Assembly: GCA_903915555.1 (NCBI GenBank)
Contig: CAIWTL010000393.1
Span: 1 to 9,735, forward strand
Origin: an uncultured Micrococcales bacterium
GTDB lineage: Bacteria; Actinomycetota; Actinomycetes; S36-B12; GCA-2699445
Length of the DNA: 9,735 bases
Direction of reading: 5' to 3'
Both the position numbers and the translations under genes were made by a program. Below the pieces are notes generated by a model, which saw only the letters and a program-made list of their open reading frames with translations, was not told the origin of the DNA and made no database searches. Every line of letters starts with the position of its first letter. The stretch's first letter is position 1. This document shows, piece after piece, positions 1 through 6,850 of this stretch.

Positions 1-1
1 G

Positions 2-133
2 GCCTACCGCATCGCCATCGCCGACGAGCGCGCCGATCTCCAAGCCTCCCGCGTCGCTGCGTCGGCGGCCTTCCGGTCCGCGCTCAAGGCGGCTCACGCC
101 CAGAAGCTCGCCGGCATGCGCTCCTGCCGCTGA
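2..133 (+). CDS. C-terminal fragment of an unidentified protein
   Basis: An open frame runs in from the left edge and stops at TGA 131-133, giving 43 residues that end in LAGMRSCR. Third codon positions are almost all G or C, as in the confirmed genes here, which supports real coding. The fragment is rich in alanine and arginine with a few acidic residues, has no membrane segment and looks helical. It is too short to assign a family. The gene start lies outside the window. No gene follows it for about 600 bases, so it is probably the last gene of its transcription unit. Confidence 0.5.
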   Translation, partial: AYRIAIADERADLQASRVAASAAFRSALKAAHAQKLAGMRSCR

Positions 134-223
134 CGGTCACCCGTCGACTGCTCGGCCCGTGGCTGCCCGTGGGCGGTGGTCATCCCGCCGCGCTGGTCAT
201 CCTGCGACTCGTTGCCTCCCAGC

Positions 224-316
224 ACTCCCATCCCCGGCGCCTGCATCCCCCGGTACTCCCATCCCCGGCGACTGCATCCTCCAGTACTGCCATCCCCCGG
301 CGACTGCATCCCTGAC
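224..316. repeat. 31-bp tandem repeat, three copies
   Basis: Three consecutive units of about 31 bp lie at 224-254, 255-285 and 286-316, each built on ACTCCCATCCCCGGCG followed by ACTGCATCC and a variable tail. Unit 1 has CCTGCATCC, and unit 3 carries one extra C in the C-run. A more decayed relative of the unit seems to lie just upstream at about 195-223 (CATCC, GCGACT, CTCCCAGC in order). The period is not a multiple of three, so the array does not encode a peptide repeat. There are no spacers, so it is not a CRISPR array. Confidence 0.8.
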
Positions 317-325
317 CGGGCACCT

Positions 326-399
326 CCCGAAACGGTCGCATGCGACCGTTCGGGACAACGGCGACCGTTGGAACAGTCGCTGATCACGGTTTCAGTCGC
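326..399 (-). repeat. 74-bp palindromic dispersed element, copy A
   Basis: Read on the minus strand, this stretch aligns without gaps over 74 bases to the copies at 549-622 and 9615-9688. I count 50 of 74 identities to copy B. It begins GCGACTG and ends in a palindromic module. The core at 331-350 is a 20-bp perfect palindrome (arm AACGGTCGCA), extended by CCCG/CGGG at 326-329 and 351-354 with one bulged base. Copies A and B point away from each other, with the palindromes at the outer ends. No gene is seen inside. Confidence 0.8.
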
Positions 400-548
400 T
401 GCCCTGCGGTGATGGTCGGTGGGGCCGCAGCTTCACCGCGCAGATCATCTGGGTTGGCCGCTCACGATGAGTGGCGCCCATCGCCAGGTCAGAAGTCGAG
501 GCGGTGGGGGCCGCATCCGTGAGTTCCGTCACGGGACGCACCGCCATG
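400..548. other. Spacer between inverted copies A and B, hairpin-rich, no gene
   Basis: No convincing reading frame is seen. The side next to copy A holds GCGGTGA (406-412) pairing with TCACCGC (433-439), and an alternative CTGCGG (404-409)/CCGCAG (425-430). The side next to copy B holds a nested stem: GCGGTG (501-506) with CACCGC (539-544), enclosing CCGTGA (517-522) with TCACGG (529-534). Both sides thus place a GCGGTG-type stem beside the element, so the inverted homology may extend beyond the 74-bp units. Confidence 0.45.
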
Positions 549-622
549 GCGACCGTTTCGTTGATCGGCGACTCTTGCAGCAGTCGCTTCCGCCGGCTTC
601 TGTCGCATGCGACTGTTTCGGT
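549..622 (+). repeat. 74-bp palindromic dispersed element, copy B
   Basis: Starts GCGACCG at 549 and ends GTTTCGGT at 622. By eye it has 51 of 74 identities to copy C (9615-9688) and 50 of 74 to copy A read in reverse, with no gaps. A small inner hairpin GCGACT/AGTCGC lies at 568-587. The terminal palindrome keeps its 12-bp core GTCGCATGCGAC at 602-613 and the full right arm to 622, but its left arm has decayed. This copy can no longer form the long hairpin seen in copies A and C. Confidence 0.78.
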
Positions 623-706
623 TGGATGGGGGGCGGGTGTAGCGGGGCGGAGGGCTGGGCAGCACGGGTACGGGATCACCCGGCACGGTCGGGGGTAGGC
701 TCTCGA

Positions 707-732
707 CAAAACCTACGGTAGCGTAGGTTTTG
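707..732. promoter_or_regulatory. Inverted repeat (operator candidate) over the hlyIII start, with -10 candidate
   Basis: Arms of 11 bp, CAAAACCTACG at 707-717 and its reverse complement at 722-732, are separated by GTAG. The last base of the right arm is the first base of the GTG start codon. A -10-like hexamer TAGCGT (719-724) sits at the centre, seven bases before the GTG, and no Shine-Dalgarno sequence is present, so transcription probably begins at or next to the start codon. A dimeric repressor (a TetR-like size would fit) bound here would cover both promoter and start. The regulator identity is inference. Confidence 0.6.
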
Positions 733-1442
733 TGACGATCGATGAGCGCGACCAGGCGCCGACCACCGGGCCAGTCCAGGAACGCCTCGAGGACCTGCGC
801 CAGCGGGTGGAGGCCCGCGTCAAGCCGCGGCTGCGGGGATGGCTGCACTTCGGCGCCGGACCTCTGGCGTTCCTGATGGGCCTCGGTCTGCTCGTCGTCA
901 CCCCGACCCCGGGACTGCGGCTGGCGGTCGCCGTCTACGTCGCCACCACGGTCCTGCTGTTCGGCGTCAGCGCCTCGTACCACCTGGGCGCCGGCGGCCC
1001 GCGCACCAACACATTCCTCAACCGGCTCGACCACGCCAACATCTATCTCTTCATCGCGGGCAGTTACACCCCCTTCGCCGCCGGACTCAGTGACCGGCGG
1101 ACGGGAACGATCATGCTGGTCCTCGTCTGGACGATCGCGGTCGTCGGGCTGATCGTGCGGGTCCTGTGGTGGGGTGCGCCGCGATGGCTCGTGGTGGGCT
1201 CATACCTCGCACTCGGCTGGGTGTCGGTGTTCTTCCTGCCGGCGATCTGGTCGGACTTCGGTGCCGTGGTGGTGTTCTTCCTCGCCCTCGGGGGAGTGCT
1301 CTACTCGATCGGCGGTGTCGTCTACGCCCGCAAGAGCCCCGACCCACATCCGGGATGGTTCGGCTACCACGAGGTCTTCCACGCGTTCACGATCGCGGCC
1401 TTCCTGTCGCAGTTCGTCGCCATCGCGATGGTGGTCGCCTGA
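732..1442 (+). CDS. Hemolysin III / PAQR (AdipoR-like) family integral membrane protein
   Basis: A 236-residue protein, with length and motifs typical of bacterial HlyIII proteins. After a charged cytoplasmic-looking N-terminus (residues 1-35) there are about seven hydrophobic segments. The family's metal-site motifs are visible: SxxxH (S80-H84, SASYH), the signature DHANIYLFIAGSYTPF from D100, and HxxxH near the C-terminus (H213 and H217). In PAQR proteins these histidines bind zinc within the membrane. Family members are linked to membrane lipid homeostasis or hydrolase-type activity, and the haemolysin name rests on few cases. The start is GTG 732 with no Shine-Dalgarno, fitting a leaderless transcript. 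The ATG at 742 is out of frame. It looks monocistronic, and its promoter carries a strong inverted repeat. The family call is secure; its physiological role is not. Confidence 0.93.
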   Translation: MTIDERDQAPTTGPVQERLEDLRQRVEARVKPRLRGWLHFGAGPLAFLMGLGLLVVTPTPGLRLAVAVYVATTVLLFGVSASYHLGAGGPRTNTFLNRLDHANIYLFIAGSYTPFAAGLSDRRTGTIMLVLVWTIAVVGLIVRVLWWGAPRWLVVGSYLALGWVSVFFLPAIWSDFGAVVVFFLALGGVLYSIGGVVYARKSPDPHPGWFGYHEVFHAFTIAAFLSQFVAIAMVVA

Positions 1443-1489
1443 CGGGCGGCCTCCGACTGCTGTCGCACCGAGACTGCGCGGTGGCCGTC

Positions 1490-1498
1490 TGCTAGAAC
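1490..1498 (+). promoter_or_regulatory. Extended -10 promoter candidate for the secreted protein gene
   Basis: TGC followed by TAGAAC (hexamer 1493-1498) forms an extended -10 element. Transcription would start near 1505, leaving a leader of about 24 bases that contains a GGACGGAG Shine-Dalgarno (1516-1523) five bases before ATG 1529. I see no clear -35 match. Confidence 0.45.
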
Positions 1499-1528
1499 GG
1501 TGGTGGCTCCTCCAGGGACGGAGACCCC

Positions 1529-2065
1529 ATGCCTCTCGGACGCACCGCGCGCATCGACTCCCGCCGGATCGGGGGCGCACTCGTGGCCCTCACGCTCGGC
1601 CTCGTCGCCTCCATCTCGGTGGTCCCGGGCGCGGCGGTGGCGGAGGAGTGGGGGCCGTCGGTGTCACCGACGGCCGACCGGACCCTGCTGCTCGTCAGGG
1701 CGCGGGCCGACCGCTTCCCCCTTCCCGCTGAACGCCCCGTCCCCCTGGTGACCCGGCTGCGGACCGATGGCGCCATCACAGGGGTGCGGACCTGGTGCGA
1801 GTTGCGCGGGGTCCGACTTCCTCGCGCCGCGCAGCACCGCCTGTGCCACTTCCGGGTGGAAGGCCCCACGCGAACGCGGGCGCCCGACCGGGTCGTGGTC
1901 GAGCCGCTGCGGATCCGGGGCAAGGTCGCGTGCTCATCCCCCCGCCTGCAGGTCTGGGTGCGGATCGCCGCCGACCGACCCGACGCCGACCGGGCCGTGT
2001 TCCACCGTGTGTGGTCGGTCGAGCCCGGACCCGGGGGATCCTGCCGACTGCACGGGACCGGCTAG
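1529..2065 (+). CDS. Secreted four-cysteine protein of unknown function
   Basis: A 178-residue protein with a clear Sec signal peptide: arginines at 5, 8, 12 and 13, a hydrophobic core from about 15 to 33, and an AVA-EE cleavage site after residue 38. There is no lipobox cysteine, so it should be released rather than lipid-anchored. The mature part is about 140 residues, arginine-rich, probably beta-structured, and carries exactly four cysteines (90, 106, 135, 172), enough for two disulfides. I recognise no catalytic motif or named family. The start is supported by a Shine-Dalgarno at 1516-1523 and an upstream extended -10. It stands alone between hlyIII and ald on the same strand, with gaps of 86 and 114 bases. 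It is probably an exported actinobacterial protein of restricted distribution. Confidence 0.72.
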   Translation: MPLGRTARIDSRRIGGALVALTLGLVASISVVPGAAVAEEWGPSVSPTADRTLLLVRARADRFPLPAERPVPLVTRLRTDGAITGVRTWCELRGVRLPRAAQHRLCHFRVEGPTRTRAPDRVVVEPLRIRGKVACSSPRLQVWVRIAADRPDADRAVFHRVWSVEPGPGGSCRLHGTG

Positions 2066-2179
2066 CGGATCGCTACGGTATCCGTGGCATGCGGTGGCAT
2101 CTGACACCGATTCCGTGGAAGAATCCAGCCGGAGGGTGTGCTTCGACGCCGCCCCCAGCCATCGCAGCAAGGAGTTCAC

Positions 2180-3301
2180 ATGCTCATCGGGGTGCCCAAG
2201 GAGATCAAGGTCCACGAGTACCGGATCGGGCTCACGCCGACCTCCGTGAGGGAACTCGTCACCCACGGCCATCAGGTGATGGTGCAACGCGACGCCGCGG
2301 CCACCATCGGACTCGACAACGACATGTACGAAGCGGCCGGCGCGGAGATCGTCGACACCGCGGAGGAGATCTTCGAGCGCGCCGAGATGATCGTGAAGGT
2401 CAAGGAGCCCCAGCCGGTCGAGACGGCGATGCTGCGCGAGGATCAGATCCTCTTCACCTACCTGCATCTTGCTCCCGACACGGTCCAGACGCAGGGCCTT
2501 ATCGACAGCAAGTGCGTGGCGATCGCCTACGAGACCGTAACGGACAACTTCGGGGGCCTGCCCCTGCTGGCTCCGATGTCGGAGGTCGCCGGACGCATGT
2601 CCATCCAGGCGGGTGCCCACTGCCTCGAGGTGCACCAGGGTGGCCGCGGTCAACTGCTCGGCGGTGTCCCGGGGGTCCCCGCGGCGAAGGTCGTCGTGAT
2701 CGGCGGCGGTGTCGTCGGCGCCAACGCCGCCCGGATGGCCATGGGCCTCGAAGCCTGGGTCACCGTGATCGACAAGAACTTGCACCGCCTGGCCGAGCTG
2801 GACCAGCAGTTCGGGTCGATGCTGCAGACCATCTACTCGACCTACGACTCCATCGAGAAGGAGGTCATGGACGCCGACCTCGTCGTCGGGGCCGTACTGG
2901 TCCCCGGAGCGGGCGCTCCGAAACTCGTCACCGCCGACATGGTGAAGAAGATGAAGCCCGGCTCGGTCATCGTCGACGTCGCGATCGACCAGGGCGGATG
3001 CACCGAGACCTCGCGTGCCACCACACACGCCGATCCCACGTATGTCGTCGACGACGTCGTGCACTACTGCGTCGCCAACATGCCCGGCGCGGTGGCCCGC
3101 ACCTCGACGTTCGCACTCAACAACGCGACCCTCCCGTTCACCCTCGCGATCGCCGACAAGGGCTACGCCCTGGCCATGGCCGAGGACCCCCACCTCAAGG
3201 ACGGTCTCAACGTCTACAAGGGCCACATCACCTATGAGGCCGTGGCGCTGGCGCAGGATCTCCCGTGGATCACGCCCGATCAGGCACTCGGGATGTCCTG
3301 A
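2180..3301 (+). CDS. ald: Alanine dehydrogenase
   Basis: NAD-dependent L-alanine dehydrogenase, interconverting L-alanine with pyruvate and ammonium in the cytoplasm. It has 373 residues, close to the usual ~371. With the start at ATG 2180 the known catalytic residues fall at the mycobacterial numbers: R15, K75, H96 and D270. The Rossmann loop GGGVVG (175-180) is followed by D198 at the end of the second strand, as expected for NAD rather than NADP. The start is set by AAGGAG at 2169-2174, five bases upstream. An in-frame GTG at 2138 would add 14 residues lacking family resemblance. The gene is preceded by 114 bases without a clear promoter (a weak TACGGT at 2074-2079) and converges on egtE with six bases between the stops. 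In mycobacteria ald is controlled by the Lrp-type regulator AldR; no such gene is visible here. Confidence 0.97.
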   Translation: MLIGVPKEIKVHEYRIGLTPTSVRELVTHGHQVMVQRDAAATIGLDNDMYEAAGAEIVDTAEEIFERAEMIVKVKEPQPVETAMLREDQILFTYLHLAPDTVQTQGLIDSKCVAIAYETVTDNFGGLPLLAPMSEVAGRMSIQAGAHCLEVHQGGRGQLLGGVPGVPAAKVVVIGGGVVGANAARMAMGLEAWVTVIDKNLHRLAELDQQFGSMLQTIYSTYDSIEKEVMDADLVVGAVLVPGAGAPKLVTADMVKKMKPGSVIVDVAIDQGGCTETSRATTHADPTYVVDDVVHYCVANMPGAVARTSTFALNNATLPFTLAIADKGYALAMAEDPHLKDGLNVYKGHITYEAVALAQDLPWITPDQALGMS

Positions 3302-3311
3302 CCCCGGTCAG
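3298..3311. terminator. Short inverted repeat holding the two convergent stop codons
   Basis: CTGACC and GGTCAG (3298-3303 and 3306-3311) flank two bases. The repeat contains the TGA of ald and, on the other strand, the TGA of egtE, which are only six bases apart. A 6-bp stem with a 2-base loop and no T-tract is weak as a terminator. It may simply reflect the two stop codons facing each other. Confidence 0.2.
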
Positions 3312-4453
3312 ATCGCGGCCAGCAGGTCCGCGAGCCGGTCCAGTTCCTCGTCGGTGTTGTAGACATGAGCACCCGCCCGCACGACGGGCTCGCTCAGCCG
3401 GTCGTCGTACGGCGCGGGATGGGGTGATGTCATCCCCAGCACGATCCCCGCATCACGCGCTATCGCGACGACCTCGGCGGCCGCGCGTTCCCGGTGGACG
3501 AACGTCACGATCCCTCCCGCGTTGCGCGCCTGGTCCAGCACGGCGAGACCAGGGAGGTCGGCCAGTCGGCGGCGCATCCCCTCGTTGAGGGTGTCGATGC
3601 GGTCGTGAACGGCGTTAGGGCCTTCCGCCAGCAACTCCCGCACGGCGCACGACAGTCCCGCATGGGCGGCCCACGACGCCTCGAACGGCTCGAATCGCTG
3701 GATACCCGCTGCGGGATGTGCGACCCCGTCGATGAGCATCCCGGTGTTCGTGTCCAGCGGCGTGGGGGTCAGTGCCAGGACCCGGTCCCCGACCGCGAGG
3801 AATCCGGTCCCCCGCGGGCCACGCAGCCACTTGCGGCCGGTGCCGAAGACCGCGTCGGCGCCCCACCCCGCGAGGTCGACCGACACCTGCCCCGCCGACT
3901 GGCAGACATCCACGACGAACCACGCCTCGGGTGCCAGCGCTCCCCGCAGCACGGCCACGGCATCCACGTCGAGCACTGCGCCGACGTGGCTGGCCGCCTG
4001 ACAGACGACCACCGCGCGGGCGCCGGGGAAGATCTCCGCGGCGATGTCCTCGTCGGGGACCCCGTCGGGCCCGACCGGTAGGACGTCGACGCTCACCCCG
4101 CGCTGCAGAGGGGGCAGGACGGTTCCGAGGTAATCCACCGCGGACACGACCACGCGATCGCCGTCGCGTAGATCGAGCGCTCCCCACAGGCGCCACCACG
4201 CGTGCGTGCCCGACTCGGCCAGGGCCACGTGATCCTGCTCGGCGCCGAGCAGTGCGGCGAGGGCTGCCCGCTCCTGATCGAACACCTCCGCCTCGTCGAA
4301 CTGCGCGTTGTATCCGCCCAGCTCGATCTCCCGGGCCAGGTGCCGGCGCACGGCTGCATGCGTTCCCGCGGACTGCAGGGCCGTCCCGGGAGCGGCGAGG
4401 TAGACCTTGTCCTGACACCCGGGGGTCGCCGCACGCAGCCGCTCGACATCCAT
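3308..4453 (-). CDS. egtE: EgtE: PLP-dependent C-S lyase of ergothioneine biosynthesis
   Basis: Last step of the pathway: cleaves the C-S bond of the hercynyl-cysteine sulfoxide to give ergothioneine (with pyruvate and ammonia from the cysteine part) in the cytoplasm. It is 381 residues and belongs to the fold-type I, class V aminotransferase group. The PLP lysine is K208 in GTGRKWLRGPRGTGFL, and D182 in VVDVCQSAGQ should contact the pyridine nitrogen. The ELGGYNAQ motif (44-51) resembles known EgtE proteins. I place the start at ATG 4453, one base after the egtD stop (TGACATG), so translation is probably coupled. An in-frame TTG at 4471 lacks a Shine-Dalgarno. Class V lyases are hard to separate by sequence alone, but the position after egtB-egtD makes the assignment firm. 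Confidence 0.92.
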   Translation of the reverse strand: MDVERLRAATPGCQDKVYLAAPGTALQSAGTHAAVRRHLAREIELGGYNAQFDEAEVFDQERAALAALLGAEQDHVALAESGTHAWWRLWGALDLRDGDRVVVSAVDYLGTVLPPLQRGVSVDVLPVGPDGVPDEDIAAEIFPGARAVVVCQAASHVGAVLDVDAVAVLRGALAPEAWFVVDVCQSAGQVSVDLAGWGADAVFGTGRKWLRGPRGTGFLAVGDRVLALTPTPLDTNTGMLIDGVAHPAAGIQRFEPFEASWAAHAGLSCAVRELLAEGPNAVHDRIDTLNEGMRRRLADLPGLAVLDQARNAGGIVTFVHRERAAAEVVAIARDAGIVLGMTSPHPAPYDDRLSEPVVRAGAHVYNTDEELDRLADLLAAI

Positions 4454-4454
4454 G

Positions 4455-5453
4455 TCAGGTGCGACGGGCAAGCGTGAGAAGGAAGTCGTCGTTCGGATCC
4501 GTCCACGACCCGGCGACCGTCAGTCCCACGTCGGCCAGTTCGGCGGCGACCTGGTCACGCGTGAACTTGGTCGAGTACTCGGTGAGGAGGTGACTGCCCT
4601 CGGGGAAGTCGACCCGCAGATCGTCGAAGGCGCCGACCGACGCCCCCGTATCCCGCGTGGCCACCAGGTGCATCTGGATCCGGCTGCCCTCGTCGTCCCA
4701 CCAGGCCCGGTGCCGGAATGCGTCGACCTCGAAGTCGGCGTCGAGCTGGCGGTTCATCACCGTCAGGGCGTTGAGGTTGAACCGCGCTGTCACCCCGCGG
4801 CTGTCGTCGTAGGCGGTCAGCAGCCGCGCGGCAGGTTTCACCAGATCGGTCCCCAGCAGGAAGCAGTCACCGGGGCCCTGGTCGGCGGCGATGTCGGCGA
4901 GGAACGACGCCCGGTCATCGCGATCGAAGTTGCCGATCGTCGATCCCATGAACATCACCATGCGCCGATCGGAATGGACGAGCTGCCCCAGGTGTGACGT
5001 GAAGTCGGCCACGACCCCCTGGACGGACAACGTCGGGAACGCGTTGGCGAGATCCGCCGAGCAGGCCGCCAGGAAGGTCTCCGAGCAGTCCACGGGCACG
5101 ACCCTGTCGAGGCGCCCGTGCTGGACCCCTGCCTGCAACAGCAGACGGGTCTTCTCCGACGATCCCGCGCCCAGTTCGACGAAGGTGTCCACGTCCGCGA
5201 GCGCCACGATCTCGTCGGCGTGGGCGCGGAGGATCGACCGCTCCGCCTCCGTCGGGTAGTACTCGGGAAGCCGGGTGATCGCGTCGAACAGCTCCGAGCC
5301 CGTCTCGTCATAGAACCAGACGGGGGGGATCCACGGTGGCGTCCCCTGCAGACCCAGTCGCGTCTTCTCACGAAGGTGGGCGGCCCACTCCTCCTCCCGC
5401 AGCAGGACCTGCATGGCGAAGTTGGCGCCGGTCTGTGCCACGGCTCTAGACAT
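4455..5453 (-). CDS. egtD: EgtD: histidine N-alpha-trimethyltransferase
   Basis: SAM-dependent enzyme that methylates L-histidine three times to hercynine, the first step of ergothioneine synthesis. It is 332 residues, about ten longer than the M. smegmatis enzyme, with a constant +9 offset through most of its length. Residues matching the characterised active site are all present: Y48 and Y65 (Y39, Y56), G95 and K101 in ELGAGSSEK (G86, K92), D122 (D113), N175 in TIGNF (N166) and Y215 (Y206). After one extra residue come E292 and S294 in LTEYS (E282, S284). A histidine-trimethylating enzyme is therefore expected, not a general methyltransferase. Its ATG at 5453 overlaps the egtB stop by eight bases, and its stop is one base from the egtE start. 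Confidence 0.97.
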   Translation of the reverse strand: MSRAVAQTGANFAMQVLLREEEWAAHLREKTRLGLQGTPPWIPPVWFYDETGSELFDAITRLPEYYPTEAERSILRAHADEIVALADVDTFVELGAGSSEKTRLLLQAGVQHGRLDRVVPVDCSETFLAACSADLANAFPTLSVQGVVADFTSHLGQLVHSDRRMVMFMGSTIGNFDRDDRASFLADIAADQGPGDCFLLGTDLVKPAARLLTAYDDSRGVTARFNLNALTVMNRQLDADFEVDAFRHRAWWDDEGSRIQMHLVATRDTGASVGAFDDLRVDFPEGSHLLTEYSTKFTRDQVAAELADVGLTVAGSWTDPNDDFLLTLARRT

Positions 5454-6678
5454 CGCGGGCCAGCCTCACCCCGGAGAACGCCCATCTGGACCGGGTGGGG
5501 AAGAAGTTCCGGTAGGTCAGGCGGGCGTGACCGTCCGGGGTGACCGAGGCAGAGCCACGCAGGACCTGCTGATCCACCATGAACTTGCCGTTGTACTCGC
5601 CGACCGCCCCCGGTGCCGTGCGGAAGCCGGGGTAGGGCGTGTAGGGGCTGGCGGTCCACTGCCAGACCTCCCCGAACAGTTGCGCTACGGTCCCGGACTC
5701 GTCGTCGAGGGCGCGGGGGTGCAGCGCGAAGTCGGTGTCCGGGGGACCCTGGCGCTGCGCCACGACCTCCCACTCGGCCTCGAGCGGCAGCCGTGCTCCC
5801 GACCACCGGGCGAAGGCGTCGGCCTCGTAGTAACTCACGTGGACCACGGGCGCCGCGGGATCCACCGGCACCATCCCCGACAGGGTGAACACGTGCCAGG
5901 CGCCATCGATGCTGTCCCAGTAGTCGGGGCAGTCCCAGCCTTCGGCGTTGATGTGGGCCCAGCCGTCGCTGAGCCACAGGTCGGGACGGCTGTACCCACC
6001 GTCCTGCATGAAGTCCAGCCACTCACCGGCGGTCACCAGTCGATCGGCCAACTGGAAGGGTTCCAGGTAGTGCTGGTGGCGCGGGCCCTCGTTGTCGTAG
6101 GCGAAGCCGGTGCCGCCGTGTCCGACCTCGCACAGCCCGCCCGCATGGTCGACCCACCTGATGGGCTTCGGGGTCGCCGCGCCCGCGGAGTCGGGTGCAG
6201 GCCGGTAGGCCGGTCGATGGGGGTTCTGCCACAGCATGTGCTTGGCGTCCATCAGCAGGAGTTCCTGGTGCTGCTGTTCGTGGTTGCGTCCCAACTCCAC
6301 GGTGCTCAGCAGGTCGGGGTCGTCGCTGCGGCGCAGCGTCTCGATCATCCGCTCGTCGACAGCCCGCCGGTAGTCGGCGACCTCCGCCGTCGAGGGACGT
6401 GTGATCATCCCGCGCCGTGGTCGGGGCTGTCTCGGCCCCACGGCTTCGTAGTAGCTGTTGAACAGGTAACGGAACCCGGGATCGAACGGCTCGTACGGGG
6501 CGGCCCAACGACTGAGGACGAACTCCTCGAAGAACCATGTGGTGTGACCCCGGTGCCACTTGGTGGGGCTGGCGTCCGGCATGGACTGCACGACCTGATC
6601 CTCGGGCGACAGTGGATCGGCCAACTCCTCGGTCCGTTCCCGGACCTCGCGGTACAGGTCGACGGGATCAGTGCTCAT
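5446..6678 (-). CDS. egtB: EgtB: iron-dependent sulfoxide synthase (hercynine C-S bond formation)
   Basis: Non-heme iron enzyme that joins a thiol donor to the hercynine imidazole ring with O2, giving a sulfoxide. It is 410 residues: an N-terminal DinB-like helical domain (about 8-140) carrying the three-histidine iron site, then a C-terminal formylglycine-generating-enzyme-type domain (about 165-408). Likely iron ligands are H45 in WHRGHTTWFFEEF, and H133 and H137 in HEQQHQE. R86 and R89 in PRPRRG line up with the arginine pair (R87, R90) reported to bind gamma-glutamylcysteine in the M. thermoresistibile enzyme. The start is ATG 6678, supported by GAGGGA four bases upstream. The in-frame GTG at 6702 lacks such support. 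It is first in the operon with egtD and egtE; egtC, which sits between egtB and egtD in mycobacteria, is absent. Confidence 0.96.
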   Translation of the reverse strand: MSTDPVDLYREVRERTEELADPLSPEDQVVQSMPDASPTKWHRGHTTWFFEEFVLSRWAAPYEPFDPGFRYLFNSYYEAVGPRQPRPRRGMITRPSTAEVADYRRAVDERMIETLRRSDDPDLLSTVELGRNHEQQHQELLLMDAKHMLWQNPHRPAYRPAPDSAGAATPKPIRWVDHAGGLCEVGHGGTGFAYDNEGPRHQHYLEPFQLADRLVTAGEWLDFMQDGGYSRPDLWLSDGWAHINAEGWDCPDYWDSIDGAWHVFTLSGMVPVDPAAPVVHVSYYEADAFARWSGARLPLEAEWEVVAQRQGPPDTDFALHPRALDDESGTVAQLFGEVWQWTASPYTPYPGFRTAPGAVGEYNGKFMVDQQVLRGSASVTPDGHARLTYRNFFPTRSRWAFSGVRLARDV

Positions 6679-6741
6679 GGCATCCCTCACTGTCAGGTGC
6701 ACGCGGCGCGCGCTGCGTCCCGCCTCCGCGGTCCTGCTGCG

Positions 6742-6747
6742 ACGCTA
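6742..6747 (-). promoter_or_regulatory. -10 candidate for the egtB-egtD-egtE operon
   Basis: On the minus strand the hexamer reads TAGCGT, the same as the -10 candidate of the hlyIII gene. A transcript from it would start near 6735 and have a leader of about 57 bases before ATG 6678. No good -35 is seen, so this is tentative. Confidence 0.3.
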
Positions 6748-6790
6748 ACCCCCCGCAGCGCCCCGATGCCAGCCTGCGGCACCTCCTCGC

Positions 6791-6804
6791 GTCACGTGGG
6801 TGAC
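6791..6804. promoter_or_regulatory. Inverted repeat GTCAC-N4-GTGAC between divergent operons
   Basis: Five-base arms, GTCAC (6791-6795) and GTGAC (6800-6804), lie in the 178-bp region between the egtB start and the methyltransferase start. A further GGTGAC occurs at 6818-6823. It sits upstream of both candidate -10 hexamers, a reasonable place for a shared regulator, but arms this short occur by chance in GC-rich DNA. Confidence 0.25.
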
Positions 6805-6844
6805 CCATCCGAGTGGTGGTGACACATACGGTGGACCGCGCGGC

Positions 6845-6850
6845 CATACT
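6845..6850 (+). promoter_or_regulatory. -10 candidate for the methyltransferase-sulfotransferase operon (leaderless)
   Basis: CATACT lies exactly six bases before GTG 6857, the spacing expected when transcription begins at the start codon. The stretch is AT-rich compared with its surroundings. GTGACA at 6819-6824 could serve as -35, though the 20-base spacer is long. Confidence 0.45.

Noticed and set aside
94..721. Several open frames of 60-105 residues on both strands in the leading intergenic region
   Set aside because: They read through the 31-bp array and both 74-bp elements in all frames, lack start signals and show no protein-like composition; high GC makes such frames common.
134..731. 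Possible tRNA or structured RNA gene in the long intergenic region
   Set aside because: The hairpins present are explained by the inverted elements and nested stems; no cloverleaf or TTCRA T-arm pattern could be found.
2138..2179. Upstream GTG start for ald
   Set aside because: The added residues do not resemble the family, whereas ATG 2180 has AAGGAG five bases upstream and gives the expected residue numbering.
1795..3237. 480-residue + strand frame and 430-residue minus frame across the secreted protein and ald genes
   Set aside because: Both are shadows of alanine dehydrogenase, whose frame has every catalytic residue in place; the alternatives are low-complexity arginine/glycine or histidine/valine-rich sequence.
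6679..6702. Upstream GTG start for egtB
   Set aside because: ATG 6678 has GAGGGA at ideal distance; the GTG has none.
5413..6822. 469-residue + strand frame opposite egtB
   Set aside because: It is antisense to a fully conserved EgtB; its composition is that of a GC-rich shadow frame.
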